A stretch of DNA of 64,000 bases from a beta proteobacterium AAP65 (lineage in GTDB: Bacteria; Pseudomonadota; Gammaproteobacteria; Burkholderiales; Burkholderiaceae_C). The stretch is from assembly GCA_001295865.1 (NCBI GenBank), contig LJHW01000002.1:124001-188000 (forward strand), read 5' to 3'. Made by a program: the position numbers and the translations under genes. Shown one piece after another: positions 7,825 through 15,904 of this stretch. Numbering within the stretch: the stretch's first letter is position 1; the number at the start of each line of letters is the position of its first letter. The notes beneath the pieces were generated by a model. That model had not been told where the DNA came from, searched no databases, and was given only the letters and a program-made list of their open reading frames with translations.

Positions 7825-8306
7825 GCCGCGGCGCCGGTGGCGATGAGGGTGCCCTCGTCGTTGACCAGGCGCATCTGCGTGCTGCCGATGCGCCCGCCCA
7901 GGCGCGTGACTTCGGCCGTGGCCACGAAATGCTGGCCCAAGCCCTGGCGCAGGAAATCGACGCGCAGATCGATGGTGCCCATCTTCGAGAAACGTTGCAT
8001 CACCTGCAGCATGTTGTCGTGCGGGTGGCGCTCGGCAATGCCCACCATCAGCGCCAGGCCACCCATGGCGTCGAGCGTGGCCGAGATCACGCCGCCGTGC
8101 AGGCGGCCGTAGCTGTAGTGGCCCACAAGCTCAGGCCGCATCGTGATGCGCGCCCGCACGTCGCCGGGGTGCACGCTCTCCACCTTCAGCCCCAGCACCG
8201 CGTTGAAGGCGATCTTGTGTTCGAAGAGTTCCACTAGCGAGGCGTCGAGCCGGGCTTGTTCTTCAGGGCTGCGCAGGAGGGGTGTGGAGGAGGTGGGCGT
8301 GCTCAC
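7809..8306 (-). CDS. Hotdog-fold thioesterase, YiiD/PaaI-like
   Basis: A second hotdog thioesterase, 165 residues from a GTG at 8306 (MSTPTSSTPLLRS). Characteristic features are YGRLHGGVISATLDAMGGLAL (core helix with Asp), FSKMGTIDLRVDFLRQG and a C-terminal RIGSTQMRLVNDEGTLIATG strand pair. It is likely an acyl-CoA thioesterase, substrate unknown. The reading frame continues upstream without a better start, and GTG is favoured because the conserved domain begins soon after. It is convergent with marR and divergent from the toxin-antitoxin pair. Confidence 0.88.
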   Translation of the reverse strand: MSTPTSSTPLLRSPEEQARLDASLVELFEHKIAFNAVLGLKVESVHPGDVRARITMRPELVGHYSYGRLHGGVISATLDAMGGLALMVGIAERHPHDNMLQVMQRFSKMGTIDLRVDFLRQGLGQHFVATAEVTRLGGRIGSTQMRLVNDEGTLIATGAAAYVVA

Positions 8307-8354
8307 CCGTCCATTGTGCCGCCCACCCGCCAGCGCCCAAGGTTCAGGGCCAAA

Positions 8355-8370
8355 AGTCCCGTTTTGGACT
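8355..8370. promoter_or_regulatory. Inverted repeat ahead of the toxin-antitoxin operon
   Basis: AGTCC (8355-8359) and GGACT (8366-8370) flank CGTTTT in a locally AT-rich patch, 34 bases before the antitoxin ATG at 8404. TATGAT (8370-8375) directly follows and could serve as a -10 element. A Xre-type antitoxin usually autoregulates through a palindrome in this place. The arms are short, so this is a candidate operator only. Confidence 0.4.
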
Positions 8371-8403
8371 ATGATGGGATAAATGTCTTGAACAGGATGT
8401 GTC

Positions 8404-8820
8404 ATGAGCGCTGTGCTTGCCCCCCGCGACGCCCCGGCACCCAGCGCTGCGCAGATGTCTGCCGCCGGCCTGCGGGCCTTTGTGCGCATTGCCGATGCCT
8501 GGGGCCTGACGGTGGATGAACAACTCGTGCTGCTGGGGCAGCCGCCGCGCTCCACCTTTTTCGCCTGGCGCAAGCACCCCGAGAAGGCCACGCTGCCGCG
8601 CGACACGCTGGAGCGCCTGAGCAACCTGCTGGGCATCTACAAGAGCCTGCAGATCCTGCTGCCCGAGGCTGCCGCGGCCGACGCCTGGGTGCGCCAGCCC
8701 AACAGCGCTGCGCCCTTTGGCGGCGGCACCGCGCTGCAGCGTTTGCTGGCGGGCAACGTCAGCGACCTGAACTTCGTGCGCCGCTACCTCGACGGCGTGC
8801 GCGGCGGGGGCTGGTCTTGA
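8404..8820 (+). CDS. MbcA/ParS/Xre-type antitoxin (DUF2384)
   Basis: Antitoxin half of a RES/Xre type II toxin-antitoxin pair. The 138-residue product has an N-terminal helix-turn-helix-like region (ADAWGLTVDEQLVLLGQPP, FFAWRKHPEKATLPRDTLER) that resembles Xre DNA binding. The C-terminal toxin-binding part has the typical LGIYKSLQILLP and ends in LLAGNVSDLNFVRRYLDGVR. It should neutralise the RES protein and repress the operon. Its TGA overlaps the toxin TTG (TTGA), so stoichiometry is translationally coupled. Confidence 0.9.
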   Translation: MSAVLAPRDAPAPSAAQMSAAGLRAFVRIADAWGLTVDEQLVLLGQPPRSTFFAWRKHPEKATLPRDTLERLSNLLGIYKSLQILLPEAAAADAWVRQPNSAAPFGGGTALQRLLAGNVSDLNFVRRYLDGVRGGGWS

Positions 8821-9512
8821 CCGAGGCACCGGGCGCAGACGCCCCCGCACAGCGCCGCATCCAGTGGGCGCAGGCCTGCCGCATCGTGCCCACGCGTTAC
8901 CCGGCCATCACGCTCTTCGACCGCGTGGCCGATGCCGCCGACTTCGAAGCGCTTTATGCGCTCGAAGCCCTGACCAACGACCGCAGCCGAGACGAACTCG
9001 GCCACATCGCGCTGGTGCCGCCCGAGCAACGGCTTTACGGCCCGGGCAGCGGGCCCATCATGGCCGCCTTCACGCATGTCAACACCCAGGGCAGCCGCTT
9101 CTCGGCCGGGCACTGGGGCGTGTTCTACGCCGCACGTGAGCGCGCCACCGCGGTGGCTGAAACGCGGTACCACCACGCGCGGTTCTTGGCCGCCACGCAG
9201 CAGGGGCCGATGCACCTGCCGATGCGCCTGTACCACGTGGCGCTCGACGCGCGCCTGCACGACCTGCGCCCGGCCGGCGCTGTGCCCGACGCGGTGTACG
9301 ACCCCGATGACTACAGCCCGGCGCAGGCCCTGGGCGCCCGCCTGCGCGCAGCCGGCTCGCTGGGCGTGGCCTACCGCAGCGTGCGCCACCCGCGTGGGCA
9401 GTGCGCCGGCCTCTTCAGCCCGCGCGGCGCACGCGCCTGTTTGCACGCGGCCTACCTGCTGTACGCCTGGGACGGCAGCGCCTTCACCGATGTCTACGAG
9501 AAAACCGAGTGA
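8817..9512 (+). CDS. RES-domain toxin (NAD+-degrading type)
   Basis: A 231-residue RES protein. The family degrades cellular NAD+ and arrests growth unless bound by its Xre/MbcA antitoxin. Features are the CRIVPTRYP start of the domain (conserved Arg22), Glu115 in AVAETRYHH, and the C-terminal GVAYRSVRHP that supplies the conserved Ser. These residues are the ones that give RES its name. It starts with TTG at 8817 inside the antitoxin stop, which may keep its translation low. Its end is again coupled (GTGA) to a membrane acyltransferase gene. Confidence 0.9.
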   Translation: MTEAPGADAPAQRRIQWAQACRIVPTRYPAITLFDRVADAADFEALYALEALTNDRSRDELGHIALVPPEQRLYGPGSGPIMAAFTHVNTQGSRFSAGHWGVFYAARERATAVAETRYHHARFLAATQQGPMHLPMRLYHVALDARLHDLRPAGAVPDAVYDPDDYSPAQALGARLRAAGSLGVAYRSVRHPRGQCAGLFSPRGARACLHAAYLLYAWDGSAFTDVYEKTE

Positions 9513-10276
9513 AGCCTATCTCTCCTGTAGTGCCCGAACGTTACGACCGCCTCGACGCGCTGCGCGGCCTGGCCATCGTGTGGATGGCCGTTTTCCACTT
9601 CTGCTTCGACCTCAACCATTTCGGCCTCTGGGAACCGCGCCAGTTTTTCACCCGTGACCCTTTCTGGACCACGCAGCGCACCGCCATCGTCAGCCTCTTT
9701 CTGCTGTGCGCTGGCCTGGGCCAGGCGGTGGCGCTGCACGGCGCGCCGCGCGGCTGGCAGTTCGGCGCACGTTTCTGGCGCCGCTGGGCCCAGGTGGCCG
9801 GCTGCGCGCTGCTGGTGAGCCTGGGCTCGGCGCTGATGTTCCCGAACAGCTGGATCAGCTTCGGCGTGCTGCACGGCGTGGCGGTGATGCTGTTGCTGCT
9901 GCGGCTGTTGGCGCCGCTGTCGGGCTTGTCAAGCGCCGCGCTCTGGTTGCTGGGGGCGCTGGCGCTGGCCCTGCCGCACCTGGTGCAGCAACCGCTTTTC
10001 GAGACCCGCTGGACGAACTGGGTCGGCCTGGTCACGCGCAAGCCCTACACCGAAGACTACGTGCCCGTGCTGCCCTGGTTGGGCGTGATGCTGTGGGGCC
10101 TGGCCGCCGGCCAGTGGCTGATGCAGCACCGCCGCGCCGTGCTCGCCGGGCCGGTGACCGCTCTGCTGCGGCCGCTGGCCGTGCTGGGGCGCTGGTCGCT
10201 CAGCTTCTACATGCTGCACCAGCCGGTGTTCATCGGCGCGCTGAGCGCCTGGGTCGCCCTTTGGGGCCAGGGCTAA
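9509..10276 (+). CDS. Membrane acyltransferase, heparan-alpha-glucosaminide N-acetyltransferase/DUF1624 family
   Basis: A 255-residue polytopic membrane protein starting at GTG 9509 and overlapping the RES gene stop. The N-terminal [20 protein letters not shown] is the hallmark of DUF1624/HGSNAT-like acyltransferases, with FCFDLNHFG after it. About seven hydrophobic segments follow, then a final [18 protein letters not shown], as in OpgC/acyltransferase-3-like proteins. It probably transfers acyl groups to an envelope sugar; the substrate is unknown. Its coupling to a toxin-antitoxin pair is unusual and may be only positional. Confidence 0.85.
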   Translation: MKPISPVVPERYDRLDALRGLAIVWMAVFHFCFDLNHFGLWEPRQFFTRDPFWTTQRTAIVSLFLLCAGLGQAVALHGAPRGWQFGARFWRRWAQVAGCALLVSLGSALMFPNSWISFGVLHGVAVMLLLLRLLAPLSGLSSAALWLLGALALALPHLVQQPLFETRWTNWVGLVTRKPYTEDYVPVLPWLGVMLWGLAAGQWLMQHRRAVLAGPVTALLRPLAVLGRWSLSFYMLHQPVFIGALSAWVALWGQG

Positions 10277-10323
10277 CATCGGCGCCGCCCGGCCGGGCAC
10301 CCTCACTCTTTCCAAGGCCCCCC

Positions 10324-11067
10324 GTGAGCAGCAAAGTCCTCTTCGGTTTCCATGCCGTCACCGTGCGGCTGAAGACCGCGCCGCAGTCCATCACCGAGAT
10401 CCACATCGACGCCAGCCGGCGCGACGGCCGCATGCGGCAGTTCGTCGAGCGCGCGCGCGACGCCGGCATGAAGCTGGTGGAGAGCGACGACGCCGCGCTC
10501 ACGTCCCTGGCCGGTGGCACGCGCCACCAGGGCGTGGTGGCGCGCGTGAACGCGCTGCCGTCGCGCCATTCGCTCGACGAGGTGCTGGAAGAGGTGGAAG
10601 GCCCGCCGCTCGTGCTGGTGCTGGATGGCGTGACCGACCCGCACAACCTCGGCGCCTGCCTGCGCGTGGCCGACGGTGCCGGCGCCCACGCCGTGGTGGC
10701 GCCCAAAGACCACGCCGTGGGCCTGAACGCCACCGTGGCCAAGGTGGCCAGCGGCGCGGCCGAGACCGTGCCCTACCTGATGGTGACCAACCTCGCGCGC
10801 ACGCTGAACGAGCTGAAGGAACGCGACATCCGCGTCATCGGCACCAGCGACGATGCCGAGCAGACGCTGTACGACCTCGATCTCACCGGCCCTGTGGCCC
10901 TGGTGCTGGGCGCCGAGGGCGACGGCCTGCGCCAGCTCACGCGCAAGACCTGCGATGAACTCGTGCGCATTCCGATGGCTGGCGCGGTGGAGAGCCTCAA
11001 CGTCAGCGTGGCCGCAGGCGTGTGCTTGTACGAAGCCTTGCGCCAGCGCCGCCAACGGCCCGACTGA
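10324..11067 (+). CDS. rlmB: 23S rRNA (guanosine-2'-O-)-methyltransferase RlmB
   Basis: A SpoU/TrmH-family 2'-O-methyltransferase expected to modify G2251 of 23S rRNA. The 247-residue product begins [17 protein letters not shown] (GTG 10324) with the L30e-like N-terminal substrate-binding domain. It then has the three SPOUT motifs: [14 protein letters not shown] (motif 1), VLGAEGDGL (motif 2) and [22 protein letters not shown] (motif 3), the last two forming the knotted SAM site. The start follows 47 bases after the acyltransferase, with no clear terminator. The alpha/beta hydrolase downstream is convergent, two bases apart. Confidence 0.95.
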   Translation: MSSKVLFGFHAVTVRLKTAPQSITEIHIDASRRDGRMRQFVERARDAGMKLVESDDAALTSLAGGTRHQGVVARVNALPSRHSLDEVLEEVEGPPLVLVLDGVTDPHNLGACLRVADGAGAHAVVAPKDHAVGLNATVAKVASGAAETVPYLMVTNLARTLNELKERDIRVIGTSDDAEQTLYDLDLTGPVALVLGAEGDGLRQLTRKTCDELVRIPMAGAVESLNVSVAAGVCLYEALRQRRQRPD

Positions 11068-11069
11068 CA

Positions 11070-11900
11070 TCAGCGGGCCAGTGCTGCCGCCAGCGCATCG
11101 AGGTAACGCTGGTGCTGGTGGATGTCGCCGTGCCCGGCCTCGGGCACCAGCAGCAACTCGGCGCGGGGCTGCACGGCCTGCAGGCGCTGCGCATGGTCGG
11201 GCGGGATGAGCGTGTCGCGCCCGCCGTGCGCCATCCACACGCGGCCCCGCACGCGCCCCAGCGCGAGATCGGTGCGCAGCGGGTAACGCAGCGCGGCACT
11301 GGGCACCCAGGGGTACTTCTCGGCTGCCAGCGCGGCCATGCTGAAGTAGGGCGAGACCAGCACCGTCAGCTCGGGCTGCAGTTCGGCAGCCAGTTGCGCG
11401 GCGAGGCCGGTGCCCAGCGAGCGACCATAAAACACCCGCTGCCGGCCGGCGTACAGCGGGGCGATCTGCGCCCAGGCCGCACGCACGTCGGCCATCAGCT
11501 GGGCCTCGCTCTCGATGCGGCCCGTGCTCTTGCCGAAACCGCGGTAGTCCAGCATGAAAAGGTCGAGGTTCTGTGCGCGGTAGTAGCCGGTGTTGACGAA
11601 CCAGGTGTCGAGGTTGCCGGCGTTGCCGTGCAGGAAGAAGACCACGCCGCGCGGCTGCGGCAGGCGCATGTGCAGCGCGTGCAGGCGGGCGCCGGGCACC
11701 TCCACCCACACCTCGTGCGCGTCGGCCGGCATCTCGAAGCGGTGGGCCGCCGGCAGCGGGCGGGGGTGGAACAGCAGGGCCTCCTGGCGCCACCACAGCA
11801 GTGCCACCAGCAGAGCCCAGAGGCCCGACACCGCAGCTGCCGTCAGCGCGGCCCGGCGCCCCCAGCGCCGCACCGCTGAAGCGCTGGCGGGGGTGCTCAC
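11070..11900 (-). CDS. Membrane-anchored alpha/beta hydrolase (BEM46/YfhR-like)
   Basis: A 276-residue hydrolase with an N-terminal membrane anchor (about residues 15-37) and an alpha/beta-hydrolase core. The oxyanion loop FFLHGNAGNLDTW is followed by LDYRGFGKS, the nucleophile elbow YGRSLGTG, Asp in AHGGRDTLIP and His in VPEAGHGDIH. This pattern matches the BEM46/ABHD13-like serine hydrolases. The GTG at 11900 overlaps the upstream chromate-transporter stop. The substrate is unknown. Confidence 0.88.
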   Translation of the reverse strand: MSTPASASAVRRWGRRAALTAAAVSGLWALLVALLWWRQEALLFHPRPLPAAHRFEMPADAHEVWVEVPGARLHALHMRLPQPRGVVFFLHGNAGNLDTWFVNTGYYRAQNLDLFMLDYRGFGKSTGRIESEAQLMADVRAAWAQIAPLYAGRQRVFYGRSLGTGLAAQLAAELQPELTVLVSPYFSMAALAAEKYPWVPSAALRYPLRTDLALGRVRGRVWMAHGGRDTLIPPDHAQRLQAVQPRAELLLVPEAGHGDIHQHQRYLDALAAALAR

Positions 11901-12475
11901 ACCCACCCCAGCGCGCCGCACAGCGCACCTGCGCCTATGGGCCACAGCGGGCTGCGTTTCGTGCCCAGCATCCATACCACCGTGGCAGCCAGCAGCAGGC
12001 CGGCGGGCAGGCTCAAGCCCACCGGCTGCAGCAGCACCGCGGCCGTGGCCAGCAGCAGCCCCAGCGTCAGCGGCGCCATGCCGGTGGTGAATGCCTGGAG
12101 CGCCGGCGAATGCGCGTGCCGCACCGACCAGCGTGTGGCCGACAGCGCCAGCACCGTGCTGGGCAGCAGCGTGCCCGTCAGCGTGGCCAGCACACCGGCC
12201 AGGCCTGCCACCTGGAAACCCAGCACCGCCACGAAGAGCACGTTGGGCCCGGGGGCAGCCTGCGCCAGCGCCACGCCGGCGGTGAACTGCGTGTCGTTGA
12301 GCCAGCCCTGCTGGTGCACCAGGTAGCGCTGCATGTCGGGCGCGGTGGTCAGCGCGCCGCCCACGGCCAGCAAGGACAGCATGAGGAAGTGCGTGAAAAG
12401 CGCCAGCAGTTCCCAGGCCGACAGGGGCGCGGCCCCCACGAGCCAGCCTTGCAGCAACGGGGGCAGGCCGTTCAT
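11897..12475 (-). CDS. chrA: Chromate transporter ChrA, second half (short-chain CHR)
   Basis: One of two adjacent half-length CHR proteins, 192 residues. The family exports chromate by proton exchange. Features are the N-terminal LLALFTHFLMLSLLAVGGA, the signature ALAQAAPGPNVLFVAVLGF and several hydrophobic helices. Its ATG (12475) overlaps the stop of the partner half (ATGA), matching known paired short-chain CHR genes that act as a heterodimer in place of one fused ChrA. Chromate is known for the family; it is not proven here. Confidence 0.88.
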   Translation of the reverse strand: MNGLPPLLQGWLVGAAPLSAWELLALFTHFLMLSLLAVGGALTTAPDMQRYLVHQQGWLNDTQFTAGVALAQAAPGPNVLFVAVLGFQVAGLAGVLATLTGTLLPSTVLALSATRWSVRHAHSPALQAFTTGMAPLTLGLLLATAAVLLQPVGLSLPAGLLLAATVVWMLGTKRSPLWPIGAGALCGALGWV

Positions 12476-13068
12476 GCGCAGCCCTGCGCGCCGGCGCGCC
12501 GCGCCAGCCGGTAAGCCCGGCCCACGGCCAGCCCGCCCAGGCCCAGCACCACCGCCACCAGCGGCCAGCGCAACCCCGCGACGGCGCCCACCGTGGCCAG
12601 CACCAGGGCCGCGCACAGCGGCCGGCCCAGGGCGTTGCCGCGCAAGGTCTTGGCCAGGCGCCACACCGTGGCGAGGATCAACCCGGCCGCCACGATGCCC
12701 ATGCCGCGCAGCGCGCCCTGCAGGGCGGGCCAGTGCGCCGCCTGCTGCGCCCCCACGGCCAGCACCAGCACCACGGCCAGCGGTGCGGCCACGATGCCGG
12801 CCAGCGCGGCAGCGGCGCCGCGGGCACCGAAATGGCGGTCGCCGATCATCAGCGCCAGGTTCACGATGTTGGGACCGGGCAGCACCTGGGCCAGGCTGAG
12901 CAGCGCCATGAAGTCCTCGCGGCTGAGCCAGCGCAGACGCTCCACCAGTTCACGCTGCGCCACCGGCAGCACGCCGCCGAAGCCCTGCAGCGCCAGGCGC
13001 GTCCAGGCCCAGAACAGCGCGCGCGGCGAGGCCGGAGCGTTCAACGCTGAAGGCTGGGCCTCAGACAT
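12472..13068 (-). CDS. chrA: Chromate transporter ChrA, first half (short-chain CHR)
   Basis: Partner half of the split chromate transporter, 198 residues from ATG 13068 ([19 protein letters not shown]). It contains WTRLALQGFGGVLPVAQREL and the CHR signature LSLAQVLPGPNIVNLALMIG, then about five hydrophobic segments. The start overlaps the MFS gene stop by 8 bases; a GTG at 13083 is an alternative. With the hydrolase downstream and the MFS transporter upstream it belongs to a five-gene minus-strand chain. Confidence 0.88.
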   Translation of the reverse strand: MSEAQPSALNAPASPRALFWAWTRLALQGFGGVLPVAQRELVERLRWLSREDFMALLSLAQVLPGPNIVNLALMIGDRHFGARGAAAALAGIVAAPLAVVLVLAVGAQQAAHWPALQGALRGMGIVAAGLILATVWRLAKTLRGNALGRPLCAALVLATVGAVAGLRWPLVAVVLGLGGLAVGRAYRLARRAGAQGCA

Positions 13069-14266
13069 GCCCGCCCTGCGCACGCAGCCGCCGCGCCACC
13101 CACACGCTCAGCAGCAAGGCCACCACCAGCCAGGCCAGCCCGGCCCCTGGCAGCGGCCCGAAGCCCTGGGTGGCCAGCAGCGCGCCCCCGCCGGCCGCGC
13201 CGATGGCCTGCCCGCCATAGATGGCCGAGGTGTTCAGTGCCAGCGTGGCCGGCGCGTAGGCCGCCGAGGCCTGCGACAGCCGCGCCTGCTGCGCCGAGTT
13301 GCAGGAGAAGCAGCCCAGCGCCCACGGCACCAGCACCGCGCCCATGCCCAGCACGCCGCCAAACAGGCCGCCCAACAGCAAGGCGCTGCCGGTCGGCCCC
13401 GTCAGCGGCCAGGCCGCCAGCGACACCAGCATCAGCACCAGCGCGATGTGCACACAGCGCGCGGCACCCAGGCGGTCTATCCAGCGGCTGAGCAACACAT
13501 TGCCCAGCAGCCCGAAGGCGCCGAACCAGAAGAAGAGCAGGCTCACCTGCGTGGCGTTGGCGCCCAGCACCTGCCGGTAGTAGGGCGCGAAGTAGCTGAA
13601 GAGCGTGAACTGCCCGGCGGCGCTGAGCAGCGTGACGCCCACCATGCCCATCAGCAGCGGGTGCGTGAGCACGCGGCCCCAACTGGCCCAGTTCAGCGTG
13701 GGCGGCTTCACGCCTTCGGGCACGGTGCGCCACACGCCCCAGGCGGCGGCGGTGGACAGCAGTGCCACCATCGCAAAGGCCCAGCGCCAGCCCGCGGCCT
13801 CGCCGATGAAGCTGTGCATGGGCATGCCCAGCACCGAACTGAGTGACCAGCCGAGAAACACCGTGGTGATGGCGCGCCCGCGCTGCTCGGGCGGGGCCAG
13901 GACGTTGATGGCCGCGGCGGCCTGCGGCGTGAAGACCGCGGCGCCCAGCACGGCCAGCGCACGCACTGGAAGCAGAGCGGCGTAGTGCGGCATCAGCGCC
14001 GAAAGGGCGTGGCCCGCGGCGAACCACAGCAGCGCGGCCGTCAGCAGCCAGCGGCGGTCGAAACGCGCCAGCACCGCCACCAGCAGCGGCGCGCCCAGCC
14101 CCATGGCCACGGCGCCGGCCGTGATGAGCTGCCCGGCCACCGCGGCCGAGACCTGCAGCGAGGCCGAGAGATCGTTCAGCGAGCCGGCCACCACCATCAC
14201 ACCGCAGCCGATGGCGAAGTTGCCGGCCATCAGGGCACGGCTGGCCGAGACCCAGGGTGCGGTCAC
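13061..14266 (-). CDS. MFS transporter, DHA1-type (AraJ/NepI-like)
   Basis: A 401-residue major-facilitator protein with twelve predicted hydrophobic segments. The loop 2-3 motif is degenerate (VAVLARFDRRWLL), and the motif after helix 5 is GRAITTVFLGWSLSSVLG, as in the DHA1 drug or sugar-efflux group. It starts at GTG 14266, one base after the stop of the dehydrogenase gene. Substrate unknown; sitting between a 2-hydroxyacid dehydrogenase and a chromate transporter does not settle it. Confidence 0.88.
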   Translation of the reverse strand: MTAPWVSASRALMAGNFAIGCGVMVVAGSLNDLSASLQVSAAVAGQLITAGAVAMGLGAPLLVAVLARFDRRWLLTAALLWFAAGHALSALMPHYAALLPVRALAVLGAAVFTPQAAAAINVLAPPEQRGRAITTVFLGWSLSSVLGMPMHSFIGEAAGWRWAFAMVALLSTAAAWGVWRTVPEGVKPPTLNWASWGRVLTHPLLMGMVGVTLLSAAGQFTLFSYFAPYYRQVLGANATQVSLLFFWFGAFGLLGNVLLSRWIDRLGAARCVHIALVLMLVSLAAWPLTGPTGSALLLGGLFGGVLGMGAVLVPWALGCFSCNSAQQARLSQASAAYAPATLALNTSAIYGGQAIGAAGGGALLATQGFGPLPGAGLAWLVVALLLSVWVARRLRAQGGHV

Positions 14267-14267
14267 G

Positions 14268-15275
14268 TCAGCGCAGCACCTTCAAGGCTTCCGGGTTCAC
14301 CAGGTTGGTGGGCTCGTTGTTGATGAAGTTGATGACGTTGCGGAAGGCCGCGCCGAAGTAGGTTTCGTAGCTGTCCTGCTCCACATAACCCAGGTGCGGC
14401 GTGCAGACCGCGTTTTCCAGGCGCAGCAGCGGGTGGCCTTGCAGGATGGGCTCGCTCTCGAACACGTCCACCGCGGCCATGCCGGGGCGGCCGCGGTTCA
14501 GGGCCGCCACCAGCGCGTTGTCTTCGATGAGCTCGGCGCGCGAGGTGTTGACGATCAGCGCCGTCGGCTTCATGCGGCTGAGCGCGTCCAGCCGCACGAT
14601 GCCGCGCGTGGCGTCGCTCAGGCGCAGGTGCAGGCTGAGCACGTCGCAGGTCTCGAAGAAGGCTTCGCAGCTTTCGGCGGCGGTGTAGCCATCGGCCACG
14701 GCGCGGGCGCGTGAGTTTTCGCTGCCCCACACCTGCACCTGCATGCCAAAGGCTTTGCCATAGCCGGCCACCATCTGGCCGATCTTGCCGTAGCCCCAGA
14801 TGCCCAGGGTCTTGCCGCGCAGCACCATGCCGATGGCGAAGTTCGGCGGCATCGAAGCCGCCTTCAACCCGCTCTGCTGCCAGGCGCCGTGCTTGAGGTT
14901 GCCGATGTACTGCGGCAGCCGCCGCATGCTGGCCATGATCAGCGCCCAGGTCAGCTCGGCCGGCGCCACCGGCGAGCCCACGCCCTCGGCCACCGCGATG
15001 CCCATGCGTGTGCAGGTGGGCACGTCGATGTGGCTGCCCACGCGGCCGGTCTGCGAGATGAGCTTCAGGCGCGGCAGCTTCTCCAGCAGCGCCTTCGGGA
15101 AGTGCGTGCGTTCGCGGATGAGCACCAGCACGTCGGCATCACGCAGCCGCACGCTGAGCTGGCCGATGCCCTTGACGGTGTTGGTGAAGACCTTGGCGTT
15201 CAGCGGTTCCAGGAGCTTGGCGCAATCGAGCTTGCGCACGGCGTCCTGGTAGTCGTCGAGGATGATGATGTTCAT
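14268..15275 (-). CDS. D-2-hydroxyacid dehydrogenase family protein
   Basis: A 335-residue NAD(P)-dependent 2-hydroxyacid dehydrogenase. The nucleotide-binding Rossmann motif is LGIWGYGKIGQMVAGYG (about residues 154-170). The catalytic Arg is in NTSRAELI, Glu in VFESEPI and His in CTPHLGY. It resembles phosphoglycerate-dehydrogenase-like enzymes without the serine-binding ACT domain. The oxidised or reduced acid cannot be named. It is first of the minus-strand chain (dehydrogenase, MFS, chrA halves, hydrolase) and is divergent from a DUF1993 gene. Confidence 0.92.
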   Translation of the reverse strand: MNIIILDDYQDAVRKLDCAKLLEPLNAKVFTNTVKGIGQLSVRLRDADVLVLIRERTHFPKALLEKLPRLKLISQTGRVGSHIDVPTCTRMGIAVAEGVGSPVAPAELTWALIMASMRRLPQYIGNLKHGAWQQSGLKAASMPPNFAIGMVLRGKTLGIWGYGKIGQMVAGYGKAFGMQVQVWGSENSRARAVADGYTAAESCEAFFETCDVLSLHLRLSDATRGIVRLDALSRMKPTALIVNTSRAELIEDNALVAALNRGRPGMAAVDVFESEPILQGHPLLRLENAVCTPHLGYVEQDSYETYFGAAFRNVINFINNEPTNLVNPEALKVLR

Positions 15276-15355
15276 GGCAGCGATGCCGTCGATTCTGCCC
15301 GTTTCAGGGGCTGCGCCGACGGCTTGCGCGTGGCGGGGCTAGCATGCGTTGCATC

Positions 15356-15372
15356 GGTGCCCAAGGGGCACC
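15356..15372 (+). promoter_or_regulatory. Short stem-loop in the leader of the DUF1993 gene
   Basis: GGTGCCC (15356-15362) pairs perfectly with GGGCACC (15366-15372) around a 3-base AAG loop. It lies 21 bases before the ATG at 15394, ahead of the ribosome-binding GGAG. It could be an mRNA hairpin or a protein-binding palindrome. No T-run follows, so it is not a terminator. Confidence 0.4.
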
Positions 15373-15393
15373 TTGAACCTGGAGACCCACCCC

Positions 15394-15897
15394 ATGAGCA
15401 TCACCATGCATTCGGCCAGCGCGCCGCTATTCCTGCGCACTTTCGCCGCCATGCTGGTCTGGCTGGACAAGGCGCAGGCCCATGCCGAAGCGCGCAAGTT
15501 CGACCCCAACAACTACCTCACGCTGCGCCTGGCGCCCGACATGCTGCCCTTCACGCGGCAGATCCAGATCGCCACCGACGGCGTGAAGGGCTGCATGGCG
15601 CGCCTGGCCGGGCAAGAAGTGCCGAAGTGGGACGACACCGAAGCCACGCTCGACGAACTTCGCGCGCGGATCCGCAAGGCCATCGCCTTCGTCGAGAGCT
15701 TCAGCGCCGCGCAGATCGACGGCACCGAAGACAAGGAGATCGTGCTGCCCATGCGCAGTGGCGACCCGCTGCGCTTCACCGGCGAGGGCTACCTCAAGCA
15801 CTTCGTGCTGCCCAACCTGTATTTCCACGCCAGCATGACCTACGCGCTCTTGCGCCAGGCCGGTGTGGAGATCGGCAAGCGCGACTTTCTCGGCTGA
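15394..15897 (+). CDS. DUF1993 family protein
   Basis: A 167-residue cytosolic protein (MSITMHSASAPLFLRTFAAM). It carries typical DUF1993 features: ARKFDPNNYLTLRLAPDMLP, FTRQIQIATDGVKGCMARLAG, and a C-terminal HFVLPNLYFHASMTYALLRQ with conserved His residues. The family is a DinB-like four-helix bundle with possible metal ligands; its function is unknown. ATG 15394 follows GGAG at good spacing. The gene stands alone between a divergent dehydrogenase and convergent mltD. Confidence 0.88.
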   Translation: MSITMHSASAPLFLRTFAAMLVWLDKAQAHAEARKFDPNNYLTLRLAPDMLPFTRQIQIATDGVKGCMARLAGQEVPKWDDTEATLDELRARIRKAIAFVESFSAAQIDGTEDKEIVLPMRSGDPLRFTGEGYLKHFVLPNLYFHASMTYALLRQAGVEIGKRDFLG

Positions 15898-15904
15898 GCC
15901 GGGT

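Noticed and set aside
8404..9512. Toxin-antitoxin pair as part of a mobile island
   Set aside because: No integrase, attachment repeat or composition shift is visible, and the flanking genes are ordinary chromosomal ones.
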